In this document: one piece after another, positions 34,777 through 44,110 of the stretch | Layout: each line of letters starts with the position of its first letter | How positions within the stretch are numbered: position 1 is the first letter of the stretch | From: Pseudomonadota bacterium | GTDB lineage: Bacteria; Desulfobacterota; Desulfarculia; Desulfarculales; Desulfarculaceae | NCBI GenBank assembly: GCA_018902755.1 | Contig: JAHIQI010000053.1 | Coordinates: forward strand, 59,897 to 123,896 | DNA: 64,000 nucleotides | Direction: 5' to 3' | Made by a program: the position numbers and the translations under genes | The notes under the pieces: model-generated | Database searches by the model: none | What the model was told of the DNA's origin: nothing | Seen by the model: only the letters and a program-made list of their open reading frames with translations

Positions 34777-35469
34777 ATGGATGACCTGCAGGAAAAAATC
34801 AAGCTCAGCGGTTTCAAGCCCCAAGTTCTTACCAAGCAGGTGGCCGATCTTCTGGCTGACTTAATTTTGGACGGAACGTTGGCCCCCAACCAGCAATTGG
34901 TCGAGTCGGAGTTGCAAAAGCAATTGGGGGTCAGCCGTTCGCCTCTCAGGGAAGCCTTCCGGGAATTGGAAAAAAAAGGCCTGGTGGTCATCGTCCCCCG
35001 CAAAGGCACCCACGTCCGGGAGTTGACCAGAAGGGATATCGAGGAGAATTTCCCGGTTCGCGCCGCCTTGGAAGGCCTGGCCGCCCGTGAAGCCTACGAA
35101 AAATTGACCCCCCAGGAACTTGAAGAGATGGGCGCCTCCCTGGAGGAGATGAAGTCCGCCGGCCGCGCCCGGGAGCGGGAAAGATACGTGGTGGCGCACA
35201 AGCAATTTCACGCCATCTTCATCAACGCTTCCGGCAACCAACTGCTGATTGATCTGCTCCAGACCCTCAGAATGCACCGCCTGTGGTACCTGATCACCTA
35301 CCGCTATCAAATGCTCAACATCAACATGGCCGTGGGGGTCCACCAAAAGATCTATGACATGTTCAAGGATGAGAACACCGACCTGTACGCACTGGAATCC
35401 ACCGTGCGCAACCACATCGAGGTCGCCCTGGATTGGCTGTTCGGGTCGGAAAACCTGGACAAGACTTAG
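34777..35469 (+). CDS. GntR family transcriptional regulator (FCD domain)
   Basis: 230 residues. The HTH region QLGVSRSPLREAFRELEKKGLV and FCD segments HKQFHAIFINASGN and VHQKIYDMF, VRNHIEVALDWLF identify a second, distinct FCD regulator. AAAGGAG precedes ATG 34777. It stands between the dicarboxylate and BKACE-Liv modules and may control either. Confidence 0.92.
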   Translation: MDDLQEKIKLSGFKPQVLTKQVADLLADLILDGTLAPNQQLVESELQKQLGVSRSPLREAFRELEKKGLVVIVPRKGTHVRELTRRDIEENFPVRAALEGLAAREAYEKLTPQELEEMGASLEEMKSAGRARERERYVVAHKQFHAIFINASGNQLLIDLLQTLRMHRLWYLITYRYQMLNINMAVGVHQKIYDMFKDENTDLYALESTVRNHIEVALDWLFGSENLDKT

Positions 35470-35849
35470 CCCCGCCTAAGCCGCTGGACTTCCCCCCGCC
35501 GGTTTTACCAGCCCCACGGATGGGCTGATACCACCGAAAAAGCTCCCTCCCGGCCGCGCCGGCCAAACACGGCTTGCCGCCCTATCTTGGACCAACCGAT
35601 CCTCTTATCACCGAGCCACACTCCCCTGTTCACACCGCTCCCTGGCCCGTGGCATTAAATGCCGAGGGCAATACGGCTGAGTAAAGCGGCCCCGCGTGAA
35701 AAGGGTTGACCCCCACAATCCTGTTAGTGTACCTTGGTTTTCCCAGAGTAAACAGGTGTTTTCCATTTGGGCAACATGGGTCAACCAAGGGTGAAACGGC
35801 TTTGTTCGCCCCTTTGCTCGGCGATTTTAATTGTAGAGTTGCGCCAAGC
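35470..35849. other. Intergenic region between gntR and the xre-cupin regulator
   Basis: 380 bases without a convincing gene. TTGACC at 35706-35711 is a candidate -35 for the downstream regulator, but no matching -10 is clear. A short inverted repeat (CAGCCC 35509-35514, GGGCTG 35522-35527) lies near the gntR end. Confidence 0.4.
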
Positions 35850-36428
35850 ATGGCTACTTTTAGAGAAGAACAAATCGGGGCCCGCATAAAGAGCCTCCGC
35901 ATAGACCGTGGCCTCACCCTGGCGGCGGTCGCCGAGAGGACCAACCTCAGCCGCGGCTATCTGTCCAAACTGGAAAACTCCAAAAGCGCCCCCCCGGTTT
36001 CCACCCTGGCCTCCATAGCCGAGGCCCTGGGGGTGCATGTCGCCGACATCTTTGCGAACGCCGAACCGACGACTATGGTCACCGTGGTAAAAAAAACCGA
36101 GCGCCAAGCCAGCTATCGCCACGGGATCGAGGTCGGCTATTCCTACTCGCCGCTTGCCCCGGTGTTTCCCAAGCGCCTTATGGACCCCTACTTCATCAAC
36201 ATCTTGCCTCGCGCCGAAAAGACTCATATTTTCCAGCATAAAGGCCACGAGTTGATGATGATATTGAGCGGCAAGCTTGAGTTGCATATCGGCGATCAAG
36301 AATTTTTGCTGGATGCGGGCGATTGCGTCTATTTCGACGCCAGCCTGCCCCACTACGGTTACGCCCTGGGAGGCAAAGAGGTCGAGGCAATGCTGGTCAT
36401 TTCCGCGGGGGGCGAGCGCTCCTCCTGA
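35850..36428 (+). CDS. XRE-family regulator with C-terminal cupin domain
   Basis: 192 residues. The HTH_XRE domain (about 8-65) has RGLTLAAVAERTNLSRGYLSKLENSKSAPPVSTLASIAEALGV; the cupin (about 120-185) has KGHELMMILSGKLELHIGDQEFLLDAGDCVYFDASLPH. This SutR/PuuR-type layout senses small metabolites. ATG 35850 is chosen because conserved sequence begins there; an ATG at 35706 adds unrelated residues. It precedes the BKACE-liv operon by 76 bp and is its likely regulator. Confidence 0.9.
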   Translation: MATFREEQIGARIKSLRIDRGLTLAAVAERTNLSRGYLSKLENSKSAPPVSTLASIAEALGVHVADIFANAEPTTMVTVVKKTERQASYRHGIEVGYSYSPLAPVFPKRLMDPYFINILPRAEKTHIFQHKGHELMMILSGKLELHIGDQEFLLDAGDCVYFDASLPHYGYALGGKEVEAMLVISAGGERSS

Positions 36429-36504
36429 CCCTGCATATTCCCCTCAATCGCATTTTGGCCTGGGTGATCCCGGACCGGGTATATAGACTGAAAGGAAACA
36501 CGCT

Positions 36505-37419
36505 GTGGACAAGTTGATCATCACGGCAGCCATCACCGGTGGCGCTTCCCCGGAGAGCAACCCCAATCTGCCCAAAACCCCCGCCGAGCAGGCCCAGGCG
36601 ACCCTGGACGCGTACAACGCCGGCGCCTCGGTGGTGCACATCCACGCCCGCAACCCCGAGACCGGCCGGGGCGAGCAAAAAGCCGAGTGGTTGGAGCAGG
36701 CCATCCTGCCCATCCGCGAGAAGACCGACATCATCGTCAACGTGAGCACCGGCGGCTCCGGGCGGCGCTGCGACGGGGATCACCTCTACGAGAAGCTGCC
36801 CCTGGAGAGCGTGGAGGGACGCCTGGCCGTGGTGCCCGAGTTGTGCAAGAACCCGGCGGCCGCTCCCGATTTGGCCTCGTTCAACGCGGGCTCCCCGGTA
36901 ATCGACATTTACAGCGCCAGCAAAAAAGAGTACATGCTCAAGTTTGTTATGGTGCACTCCTTCCCGGACATGGTGCACATGGCCGACACCATGAGGGCCT
37001 GCGGCGTGAAGCCGGAGCTTGAGTGCTACGACGTGGGCATGATCAACAACGCGGTGCACCTGGCCGAGACGGGGCATATGGAAACGCCCATGTACTTCCA
37101 GTTCGTGCTGGGCATACTGGGGCAGATACCGGCCACGCCCGAGAACCTTTTGCACATGGTTCACTGCATACCCCAAGGCTCTCCCTGGTCGGTGTGCGCC
37201 GTCGGCCTCAACGAGTTCCGCATGGCCGCGCTGTCCATGATCATGGGAGGCCATGTGCGCGTGGGCTTCGAGGACAACCTCTACCTGAGCCCCGGCGTAT
37301 TGGCCAAGAGCAACGCCGAGCTGGTGGAGAAGACGGTGAGAATGGCCCGTGAACTGGGCCGGGAAATCGCCTCCCCGGAAGAGGCCCGGGAAATCCTGGG
37401 CCTGCCGCCCAAAAAATAA
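36505..37419 (+). CDS. Beta-keto acid cleavage enzyme (BKACE, DUF849)
   Basis: 304 residues. LIITAAITGG, ASVVHIHARNPETG (zinc-binding HxH), IIVNVSTGGSG and PELECYDVGMI are BKACE motifs. These zinc enzymes react a beta-keto acid with acetyl-CoA to give acetoacetate and a new CoA ester; 3-keto-5-aminohexanoate and 3-dehydrocarnitine are known substrates. Start GTG 36505 with AAAGGAAA upstream. The hydroxyacyl dehydrogenase at the operon end could make the beta-keto substrate, and the Liv system could import its precursor. Confidence 0.92.
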   Translation: MDKLIITAAITGGASPESNPNLPKTPAEQAQATLDAYNAGASVVHIHARNPETGRGEQKAEWLEQAILPIREKTDIIVNVSTGGSGRRCDGDHLYEKLPLESVEGRLAVVPELCKNPAAAPDLASFNAGSPVIDIYSASKKEYMLKFVMVHSFPDMVHMADTMRACGVKPELECYDVGMINNAVHLAETGHMETPMYFQFVLGILGQIPATPENLLHMVHCIPQGSPWSVCAVGLNEFRMAALSMIMGGHVRVGFEDNLYLSPGVLAKSNAELVEKTVRMARELGREIASPEEAREILGLPPKK

Positions 37420-37441
37420 CCGAATACGGCGGAAGCTGAAG

Positions 37442-38191
37442 ATGGATAGCCAGGTAGTCTTGGAGGCCAGAGGCCTCAAAAAATGGTTTGGGGCCCTCCA
37501 GGTCATCAACGGGGTGGACCTGAAGGTGGAGCGTGGGGCCATCCATTCCATAATCGGGCCCAACGGGGCGGGCAAGACTACCCTTTTCAACCTGCTCACC
37601 GGATTCCTGAAGGCCACCCACGGCGAGATAATCTACCAGGGCAAGGACATCACCGGCCTGCCGCCCTTCCGCATCGCCAAGATGGGCCTGGCCCGCTCCT
37701 TTCAGATCACCAGCGTGTTCCCCGAGCTCTCGGTGCATGAAAACGTGCGGGTCGCGGCCCAGGCCACCCAAAAGCACCCTTACAATTTTCTATTGAACTA
37801 TAGGTCCCTCAAGCAGGCGGCGGCCAAGGCCGACGCGGTGCTGGCCAGCATAGGCCTTTATGAACAACGCGGCCAACTGTGCAAAAACCTTTCCTACGGC
37901 GACCGCCGGGTGCTGGACATAGGCATATCTCAGGCCACCGACCCAGAGGTGGTCTTGTTGGACGAGCCCCTGGCCGGGCTGCAAGCCGCCGACCACGAGC
38001 GCATCGTGGGCCTGATCCAGGACATGGCCGGGTCCATGACCGTGGTGCTCATTGATCACAACATAGACATCGTGACCTCCATCTCCCACGTGATAACCGT
38101 GCTCAACCAGGGCGAGGTGATCGCCGAGGGCTCGCCGGAAGAGGTCAAGGGCAATCAAAAGGTGCAAGAAGCCTATCTGGGGGGAGTATGA
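37442..38191 (+). CDS. livG: Branched-chain amino acid-type ABC transporter ATPase (LivG)
   Basis: 249 residues. Walker A GPNGAGKTT, LARSFQITSVFPELSVHENV, signature LSYGDRRVLDIG, Walker B VVLLDEPLAGL. The LivG subclass has the R-S/T-F-Q segment seen here. ATG 37442 is preceded by GGAAG. Its stop overlaps the livF ATG (ATGA). Confidence 0.93.
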   Translation: MDSQVVLEARGLKKWFGALQVINGVDLKVERGAIHSIIGPNGAGKTTLFNLLTGFLKATHGEIIYQGKDITGLPPFRIAKMGLARSFQITSVFPELSVHENVRVAAQATQKHPYNFLLNYRSLKQAAAKADAVLASIGLYEQRGQLCKNLSYGDRRVLDIGISQATDPEVVLLDEPLAGLQAADHERIVGLIQDMAGSMTVVLIDHNIDIVTSISHVITVLNQGEVIAEGSPEEVKGNQKVQEAYLGGV

Positions 38192-38889
38192 CGCTTCTCC
38201 AACTGGAAGACGTGCACGCGGCCTACGACGAGAGCCAGGTGCTGAGCGGGGTTTCCCTGGAGATAGCCAAGGGCGAACTGGTCACCCTGTTGGGACGCAA
38301 TGGGGCGGGCAAGACCACCACCCTGCGCACCATCATGGGATTGCTGACGCCCCGCTCGGGCCGCATAAGCTTCAACGGCCAGGCCATCAACGGCCTGGCG
38401 CCCAACCGCATCGCCAAGCTGGGCGTGGGCTACGTGCCCGAGGAGAGGGGAATCTTCCCCAGTCTCACCGTGTCGGAAAACCTGATGTTCCCCAGTTGGG
38501 GCCGGGGCGAAACCGGCTGGAGCCTGGAGCGCATATTCCATTTCTTCCCCAGGCTGCACGAACGGGTGTCCCACAAGGGCTCACAGCTCAGCGGCGGGGA
38601 GCAGCAGATGCTGGCCATCGCCCGCATCCTCCGGGCCAAGATGGACCTGCTGCTGTTGGACGAGCCAACCGAGGGACTGGCTCCCCTTCTGGTGGAGACC
38701 ATAGGCACCATCCTCAAGGAGATAAAAGCCTCCGGGCTCACGGTGCTCCTGGTGGAGCAGAACACCCGCTTCGCCTGCCAGATAGCCGAGCGGCACAACA
38801 TCCTTTACGGCGGAAGAATCGTGCACACTTGCAGCAATGAAGAATTCATGCGCGATACCGAGATACAGCACAAATATTTGGGAGTTTGA
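38188..38889 (+). CDS. livF: Branched-chain amino acid-type ABC transporter ATPase (LivF)
   Basis: 233 residues. Walker A GRNGAGKTT, GYVPEERGIFPSLTVSENL, signature LSGGEQQMLAIAR, Walker B LLLLDEPTEGL and the H-loop replaced by VLLVEQN as usual in LivF. ATGA overlap with livG implies coupled synthesis of the ATPase pair. Confidence 0.94.
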   Translation: MTLLQLEDVHAAYDESQVLSGVSLEIAKGELVTLLGRNGAGKTTTLRTIMGLLTPRSGRISFNGQAINGLAPNRIAKLGVGYVPEERGIFPSLTVSENLMFPSWGRGETGWSLERIFHFFPRLHERVSHKGSQLSGGEQQMLAIARILRAKMDLLLLDEPTEGLAPLLVETIGTILKEIKASGLTVLLVEQNTRFACQIAERHNILYGGRIVHTCSNEEFMRDTEIQHKYLGV

Positions 38890-38992
38890 ATCACACCCTT
38901 GGGATGAAAATCCGGACGGTGCCTGCCCTGGGGCGCGCATCCCGTCCATAACAGTCCGAAGGAAAAGCTTGTTGCAAGAAAGGAAAAGTCAG

Positions 38993-40195
38993 ATGCGAGC
39001 TAAAAGTTTGGTCGTGGTGGTCATGTTGGCCGCGGCTCTGCTCATGGTCACGGGACCGGCGCAGGCCGCCAAAGTCGTCAAGGTAGGCATCATCAGCGTG
39101 CTGTCGGGCCCGGTGGCGGTCATCGGAAACGGCGAAAAGTGGGCCGCCGAGATGGCGGTTGCCGATTTCGAGGGCATCAAGGGGACCAAGGTGGAGCTGG
39201 TGGTTCGCGACCACGCCTACAACCCCGGCGTGGCCAACGAAAAAGCCAAGGAGCTCTACGAGAAGGAGAATGTTGACGTCATCATCGCCTGCCCCAACAG
39301 CGCCGCAGCCCTGGCCGTGGCCCAGCAGGCCAAGCTCCACAAAAAGCTGTTCATCTCCACCTCCGCCGGCACCACCGACCTTATCGGCAAGGCCTGCAAC
39401 CGCTACGTGTTCAAGTGGAACTACAACGACTACATGATGGCCACCACCGTGGGCATCCTGGGCGCCAAAAGCCTGGGCAAGCGCTGGTACTGCATCACCT
39501 CCGACTACGCCTGGGGCCACAACCTGCTCAAGCACTTCAGCGAAGCGGTGGAGTCCATGGGCGGCAAGATCGTGGGCAACGACATGGTGGCCCTGCACAC
39601 CTCCGACTACAGCCCCTACATCCTCAAGGCCATTAACGCCAAGCCCGAGGTGCTGGCCCTGCTGAACGTGGGCAAGGACGCGGTCAACTCCACCAAGGCC
39701 GCCGCCGAGTACGGCCTCAAGAAGAAGGTGGTGATCGTGCACGCCCTGCTGTTCGAGCCCAGCATCCGCGGGGCCGGCGTGGCCACCTTCGCCGGCAACT
39801 ACACCGCCGCGCCCTGGAACTGGACCGTGGACAACCCCGGCGCCAAGGATTTCGCGGACCGCTACCTCAAGAAGACCGGCGAGCGCCCCCACTTCATGGC
39901 CGCCGCGGTCTACAGCGCGGTGACCCAGTACCTCCTGGCGGTCAAGCGGGCCGGCGGCGCGGAGCCCGACAAGGTGATCAAGGCCCTGGAAGGCCACACC
40001 TTCAAGGACATGTTCGCCAACCCCGGCTACATCCGCCCCGAGGATCACCAGCAGGTGGGCAAGGCCTATCTGCTCAAGGTGAAGCAGCCCAACCAGGTCA
40101 AGGGCAAGGACGACTACTTTGAGATCGTCGGCTCCCTTCCCGCCGAGCAGGCCTTCGGCAAGCCCAGCCAGTTCGGCTGCAAGCTAAACAAGTAA
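38993..40195 (+). CDS. livK: Periplasmic substrate-binding protein (LivK-like)
   Basis: 400 residues. Signal peptide with cleavage after GPAQA (residue 25). The mature protein starts KVVKVGIISVLSGPVAVIGN and has SAAALAVAQQAKLHKKLFISTSAGTTDLIG, a type I periplasmic binding fold of the aliphatic amide/amino acid branch. ATG 38993 follows AGGAAAAG. The BKACE and dehydrogenase neighbours suggest a hydroxy or amino acid ligand other than leucine. Confidence 0.92.
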   Translation: MRAKSLVVVVMLAAALLMVTGPAQAAKVVKVGIISVLSGPVAVIGNGEKWAAEMAVADFEGIKGTKVELVVRDHAYNPGVANEKAKELYEKENVDVIIACPNSAAALAVAQQAKLHKKLFISTSAGTTDLIGKACNRYVFKWNYNDYMMATTVGILGAKSLGKRWYCITSDYAWGHNLLKHFSEAVESMGGKIVGNDMVALHTSDYSPYILKAINAKPEVLALLNVGKDAVNSTKAAAEYGLKKKVVIVHALLFEPSIRGAGVATFAGNYTAAPWNWTVDNPGAKDFADRYLKKTGERPHFMAAAVYSAVTQYLLAVKRAGGAEPDKVIKALEGHTFKDMFANPGYIRPEDHQQVGKAYLLKVKQPNQVKGKDDYFEIVGSLPAEQAFGKPSQFGCKLNK

Positions 40196-40208
40196 CTCCA
40201 ACCGGCCT

Positions 40209-40238
40209 GGGGCGGGGCGCCTTTTGACGCCCCGCCCC
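40209..40238 (+). terminator. Strong intergenic hairpin between livK and livH
   Basis: Perfect 11-bp GC-only stem (40209-40219 with 40228-40238) and an 8-base loop, right after the livK stop. No T-run follows. Such elements commonly protect the binding-protein message and lower downstream expression, which fits the need for excess binding protein. Confidence 0.65.
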
Positions 40239-40251
40239 GCCTGGAAACACC

Positions 40252-41130
40252 ATGGAACCGGTTTTTCTGTTCAGCCAATTTTTCAACGGCCTGGTGCTGG
40301 GCTGCATCTACGTGTTGCTCTCCCTGGGGCTCACCGTGGTCTTCGGCACCCTGGGCGTGGTCAACTTCGCCCACGGGGCGCTGTACATGCTGGGCGCCTA
40401 CGCGGCCTACACCATCGCCAATCATTTGCAGCTGAACTTTTTGGCCTGCCTGATCTTGTGCCCCCTGATCGTGGCCGCCATCGGCATGGTCCTGGAAAAG
40501 TTGTTGATCAGCAAGTTGTACAAGCTGCCCCACTACTACAACCTGCTGCTCACCTTCGGCATCATGTTCATCATCCAGGACGCCATCAAGATCATCTTCG
40601 GCCCAGAGGGCGAGCCCTTCAACATCCCGGACCTGCTGCAGGGCGCGGTGAACCTGGGGTTCATGTACTACCCCAAATACCGCCTGTTCATCCTGGTGGT
40701 CACCGCCCTGTTGTCCGGCGGCTTGTGGTTGTTCATCGAGAAGACCCGCCTGGGGGCCATCATCCGGGCGGGCACGGACAACGCCGAGATGGCCGATGCC
40801 CTGGGCACCAACATCTCCTGGACCTTCACCCTGATCTTCGGCCTGGGGGCGGGCCTCTCGGGGCTGGCGGGGGTGCTGGCCGCGCCGATCCAAAACGTGC
40901 AACCGGCCATGGGCATGGACATCCTGGTGCAGACCTTCGTGGTGGTGATCATCGGCGGCATGGGCAGCATCGGGGGCTCCATCCTGGCGGGCCTGGTAAT
41001 CGGCCAGATATTGACCTTCTCCATCGTGTTCTGGCCGCCGGGCTCCACCACCTTGATCTACGCCTTCATGGCCTTGGTCCTGGTGACCCGGCCCAGGGGC
41101 TTTTTCGGGCGGGTATCGTTCTTTGAGTAA
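40252..41130 (+). CDS. livH: Branched-chain amino acid-type ABC permease (LivH)
   Basis: 292 residues with about eight helices. NGLVLGCIYVLLSLGLTVVFGTLGVVNFAHGALYMLGAY is the classic LivH N-terminus; EKTRLGAIIRAGTDNAEMADALGTN is the ATPase-contacting loop. Follows livK after the hairpin. Confidence 0.94.
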   Translation: MEPVFLFSQFFNGLVLGCIYVLLSLGLTVVFGTLGVVNFAHGALYMLGAYAAYTIANHLQLNFLACLILCPLIVAAIGMVLEKLLISKLYKLPHYYNLLLTFGIMFIIQDAIKIIFGPEGEPFNIPDLLQGAVNLGFMYYPKYRLFILVVTALLSGGLWLFIEKTRLGAIIRAGTDNAEMADALGTNISWTFTLIFGLGAGLSGLAGVLAAPIQNVQPAMGMDILVQTFVVVIIGGMGSIGGSILAGLVIGQILTFSIVFWPPGSTTLIYAFMALVLVTRPRGFFGRVSFFE

Positions 41131-41142
41131 TCCGGAGTTGTC

Positions 41143-42072
41143 ATGCAACTGAAGGCGCGCCATAAAATAGCCGGCATCATAGTCGGCGCGGTCGTTCTGC
41201 TGGCCGCGCCCTACCTGGTCCCCTACCAGGCGCTGGCCACCCAGATGCTCATCTTCGCTATCTTCGCCATCGGCTTCGACATCATCTTCGGCTACACCGG
41301 CCTGTTGTCCTTTGGACATGCCGCCTTTTTCGGCCTGGGGGCCTACGGCACCGGCTTGAGCCTCATCCACCTGACCAGCTCCGTGCCTCTGGCCCTGGGG
41401 ATGGGCATATTGCTTGCGGTGGTGGTGGCCATACCCATGGGCTTTCTTTCCACCCAGCGCCACGGCATCTACTTCGCCATGGTCACCCTGGCCTTTGCCC
41501 AGCTCATCTACTTCATCGCCTTCCAGTGGCGCTCGCTCACCGGCGGCGACGACGGCCTGCAGGGCGTGCCACGGCCCTCCCTGGGCCCGGTGGATTTGAG
41601 CTCGGACCTGGTCTACTACTACTTCGTCATGGCGGTGTTCATCCTGGCCCTGGTATTGGGGGTGCGCATCATCCGCTCGCCCTTTGGCCGGGCCTTGCAG
41701 GCCCTGCGCGAAAACACCGACCGGGCCATGAGCGTGGGCTACGACCCCCGCAAGTACAAGCTGATCTCCTTCGTCATCTCGGCCGGCTTCGCCGCCCTGG
41801 CGGGCGGGCTCTACGCCATGCTGCAAAACTTCGTGCCCCTGTTCAGCCTGGGCCTGGACATCTCCGGCGAGATCGTGCTTATGACCCTGGTGGGCGGCAT
41901 GGGCACCATCTACGGGCCGGTGATCGGCGCGATGTCCATCGTGTACGTCAAGGACTTCCTCAGCTCCCAGACCGACATATGGCCCCTGATCATGGGGGTG
42001 CTGTACGTGGTCTCGGTGATGACCTTCCGGCGCGGAGTGGTCAAGGAGTTGAAGGAGCGCTTCTTCAAGTAA
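41143..42072 (+). CDS. livM: Branched-chain amino acid-type ABC permease (LivM)
   Basis: 309 residues with about nine helices. FAIFAIGFDIIFGYTGLLSFGHAAFFGLGAYGTG and SPFGRALQALRENTDRAMSVGYDPRKYKL are conserved LivM segments. 12 bp after livH; completes the five-component importer. Confidence 0.94.
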   Translation: MQLKARHKIAGIIVGAVVLLAAPYLVPYQALATQMLIFAIFAIGFDIIFGYTGLLSFGHAAFFGLGAYGTGLSLIHLTSSVPLALGMGILLAVVVAIPMGFLSTQRHGIYFAMVTLAFAQLIYFIAFQWRSLTGGDDGLQGVPRPSLGPVDLSSDLVYYYFVMAVFILALVLGVRIIRSPFGRALQALRENTDRAMSVGYDPRKYKLISFVISAGFAALAGGLYAMLQNFVPLFSLGLDISGEIVLMTLVGGMGTIYGPVIGAMSIVYVKDFLSSQTDIWPLIMGVLYVVSVMTFRRGVVKELKERFFK

Positions 42073-42100
42073 AAAGTCAAAACACCACGGGAGGTTTTTG

Positions 42101-43051
42101 GTGTCCATAATCATCACGGGAGGCTGCGGGCTGATCGGCGCCAACCTGGCGCGCATCATGGTGGAAAAAGGCCAGGAGGTGGTCACCTTCGACGTCACCC
42201 CGGCCAAGGCCCTGCCCGCCGACCTGGCCTCCAAGGTCACCCACGTCCAGGGCGACATCACCAACTTCAGCGAGGTGCTCAACGCCTTCCGCGACCACGG
42301 CGTGAAGGAGGTCTTCCATCTGGCCGCCACCCTCTCGGCCCCCTCGGAGGCCAACCCCTGGCGGGCCTACAAGATCAACAACGAAGGCACCTACCACGCC
42401 CTGGAAGCCGCCCGCATCTGTGGGGTGGGCAAGTTCCTCTTCTCCAGCTCCATGGGCTCCTACGGCATGGGCCACGACGGCCACATCTCCGACGAGACCA
42501 TCCAGCAGCCCACCATCATCTACGGCGTGACCAAGGTCTTCGGCGAGCTGCTGGGCCGCTACTACCAGCGCAAGTTCGGCATCGACTTCCGGGGAGTCCG
42601 CCTGCCCCAGATCGTTGGCCCGGGCGTCACCGCCGGGGGATTCGGCCAGTACAACCCCGGCATGATCGAGGCGGCGGCCCAGGGCAGGCCCTACGAGGTG
42701 TGGGTGCCCGAGGACACGGTGCTTCCCCTGATGTACATCAGCGACGGCATCCGCAGCCTGGCCGAGCTCTACGAGGCCGACGCGGCGGCCATCAAGACCA
42801 GGATCTACAACCTGGGCCAGATCACCCCTTCGCCCACCGCCGCCGAACTGGCCGAAATCGTAAAGGGCTTTTTCCCGCAGGCCCAAATCAGCTTCAAGCC
42901 GGATCCCCAGGCGGTGGAGGTGCTCCAGTACATCCCCAGCTACATCGACGGCAGCAACGCCGCAAAGGAATGGGGCTGGAAGCTTGAAGGCTCGGCCCAG
43001 GACATGGTGCGCGAGTTCATCGCGGACATGAAGGCCATGGAGCAGGACTAG
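42101..43051 (+). CDS. NAD-dependent epimerase/dehydratase (extended SDR)
   Basis: 316 residues. TGGCGLIGANLARIM is the NAD-binding loop, VFHLAATLSAPSE and FSSSMGSYGMG (catalytic Ser) follow, and YGVTKVFGE gives the YxxxK pair. The closest family feel is L-threonine 3-dehydrogenase/UDP-sugar epimerase-like SDRs; in this catabolic operon a hydroxy- or amino-acid dehydrogenase is more likely than a sugar epimerase. GTG 42101 is preferred (GGGAGG six bases upstream) over TTG 42098. Confidence 0.85.
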   Translation: MSIIITGGCGLIGANLARIMVEKGQEVVTFDVTPAKALPADLASKVTHVQGDITNFSEVLNAFRDHGVKEVFHLAATLSAPSEANPWRAYKINNEGTYHALEAARICGVGKFLFSSSMGSYGMGHDGHISDETIQQPTIIYGVTKVFGELLGRYYQRKFGIDFRGVRLPQIVGPGVTAGGFGQYNPGMIEAAAQGRPYEVWVPEDTVLPLMYISDGIRSLAELYEADAAAIKTRIYNLGQITPSPTAAELAEIVKGFFPQAQISFKPDPQAVEVLQYIPSYIDGSNAAKEWGWKLEGSAQDMVREFIADMKAMEQD

Positions 43052-43068
43052 CGCGAAAAGGGGAGCCG

Positions 43069-44028
43069 ATGCCCGAGATGAAAAACATCACCGTGGTGGG
43101 GGCGGGCCTGATGGGCCACGGCATCGCCCAGGCCTTTGCCCAAAAGGGACTGCCGGTCACCCTCTACGACCTGAGCGAGGAGCTGCTGGCCAAGGCCCTG
43201 GCCTCCGTCGAGGAAAACCTGGGCACCTTCGTGGAGATGAGCCTGGAGACCCCCGAGGGCGCGGCCCAGGCCCTGGGGCGCATCACCACCACCACCAGCC
43301 TGCCATCGGCCCTGAAAAAGGCCGACTTCGTCACCGAAGCCGCCCCGGAAAACCCGGAGCTCAAGCAGGAGCTGTTCGGCCAGATGGACCGCCACGCCCC
43401 GGAGCATGCCATCCTGGCCAGCAACACCTCCATGCTCTCCATCTCCCGCTTCGGCTCCGAGGTGCGCGACCAGGGTCGGCTGATCATCACCCATTGGTTC
43501 AACCCGCCCCACATCGTGCCGGTGGTGGAGGTGGTTATGGGCCAAGGCACCAGCGAGCAAACCAAGGAGGCGGCGTTGGGACTCTTGAGCCGCATCGGTA
43601 AGACGCCGGTGCTGGTGAACAAGGAGATTCCCGGCTTTTTGGTGAACCGCATCCAAACCGCCATGTTCCGCGAGGTGCTCTCGCTGTTGGAGATGGGCGT
43701 GGCCTCGGCCGAGGACATCGACCGGGCCATCAGCGGCAGCTTCGGCCTGCGCCTGTCCGTGCAGGGGGTGCTCAAAACCATGGACCTGGCCGGGCTGGAC
43801 CTGATGCTCAAGGGGTGCAGCTACCTCTTCGGCCACATCGCTGGCGGAACCGAGGCCCCGGAGGTCTTGCGCCAAAAGGTGGCCAAGGGCGAGCTGGGAG
43901 CCAATACCGGCCAAGGCTTTTTCAGCTATGGCCAGGCCGCCTCCGGCGCGGCGGACGCCCCGCCAGGCAAGGCGCGGGACAAGGCCCTGCTCACCATCCT
44001 GAAAGCCTTGCGAGAAGGCAAGGCCTGA
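43069..44028 (+). CDS. 3-hydroxyacyl-CoA dehydrogenase family protein
   Basis: 319 residues. ITVVGAGLMGHGIAQAFAQKG is the NAD site; VTEAAPEN, ASNTSMLSIS and THWFNPPHIVPVVEVV contain the catalytic Glu/Ser/His/Asn pattern, and VNKEIPGFLVNRIQ opens the C-terminal domain. Length equals HbdA-type and carnitine-dehydrogenase-type enzymes. It should oxidise a 3-hydroxy acid or its CoA ester to the beta-keto compound, which BKACE could cleave. Confidence 0.92.
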   Translation: MPEMKNITVVGAGLMGHGIAQAFAQKGLPVTLYDLSEELLAKALASVEENLGTFVEMSLETPEGAAQALGRITTTTSLPSALKKADFVTEAAPENPELKQELFGQMDRHAPEHAILASNTSMLSISRFGSEVRDQGRLIITHWFNPPHIVPVVEVVMGQGTSEQTKEAALGLLSRIGKTPVLVNKEIPGFLVNRIQTAMFREVLSLLEMGVASAEDIDRAISGSFGLRLSVQGVLKTMDLAGLDLMLKGCSYLFGHIAGGTEAPEVLRQKVAKGELGANTGQGFFSYGQAASGAADAPPGKARDKALLTILKALREGKA

Positions 44029-44110
44029 GAAACCGCCCCGCCCGGCGGCGGCACGCCCGAAATATTTTCCCTTGTAAGCGCCCCGCCAAGCCGCGCCTCC
44101 TGGTGACGGA

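Noticed and set aside
40114..42354. Long antisense open frame opposite livH/livM
   Set aside because: The translation is a His/Gln/Asp/Gly-rich low-complexity sequence typical of the complement of GC-rich genes; the plus-strand Liv proteins are unmistakable.
44029..44100. GC-rich hairpin after the hydroxyacyl dehydrogenase as terminator
   Set aside because: Pairing of the CCGCC/GGCGG blocks is short and ambiguous and no T-run follows.
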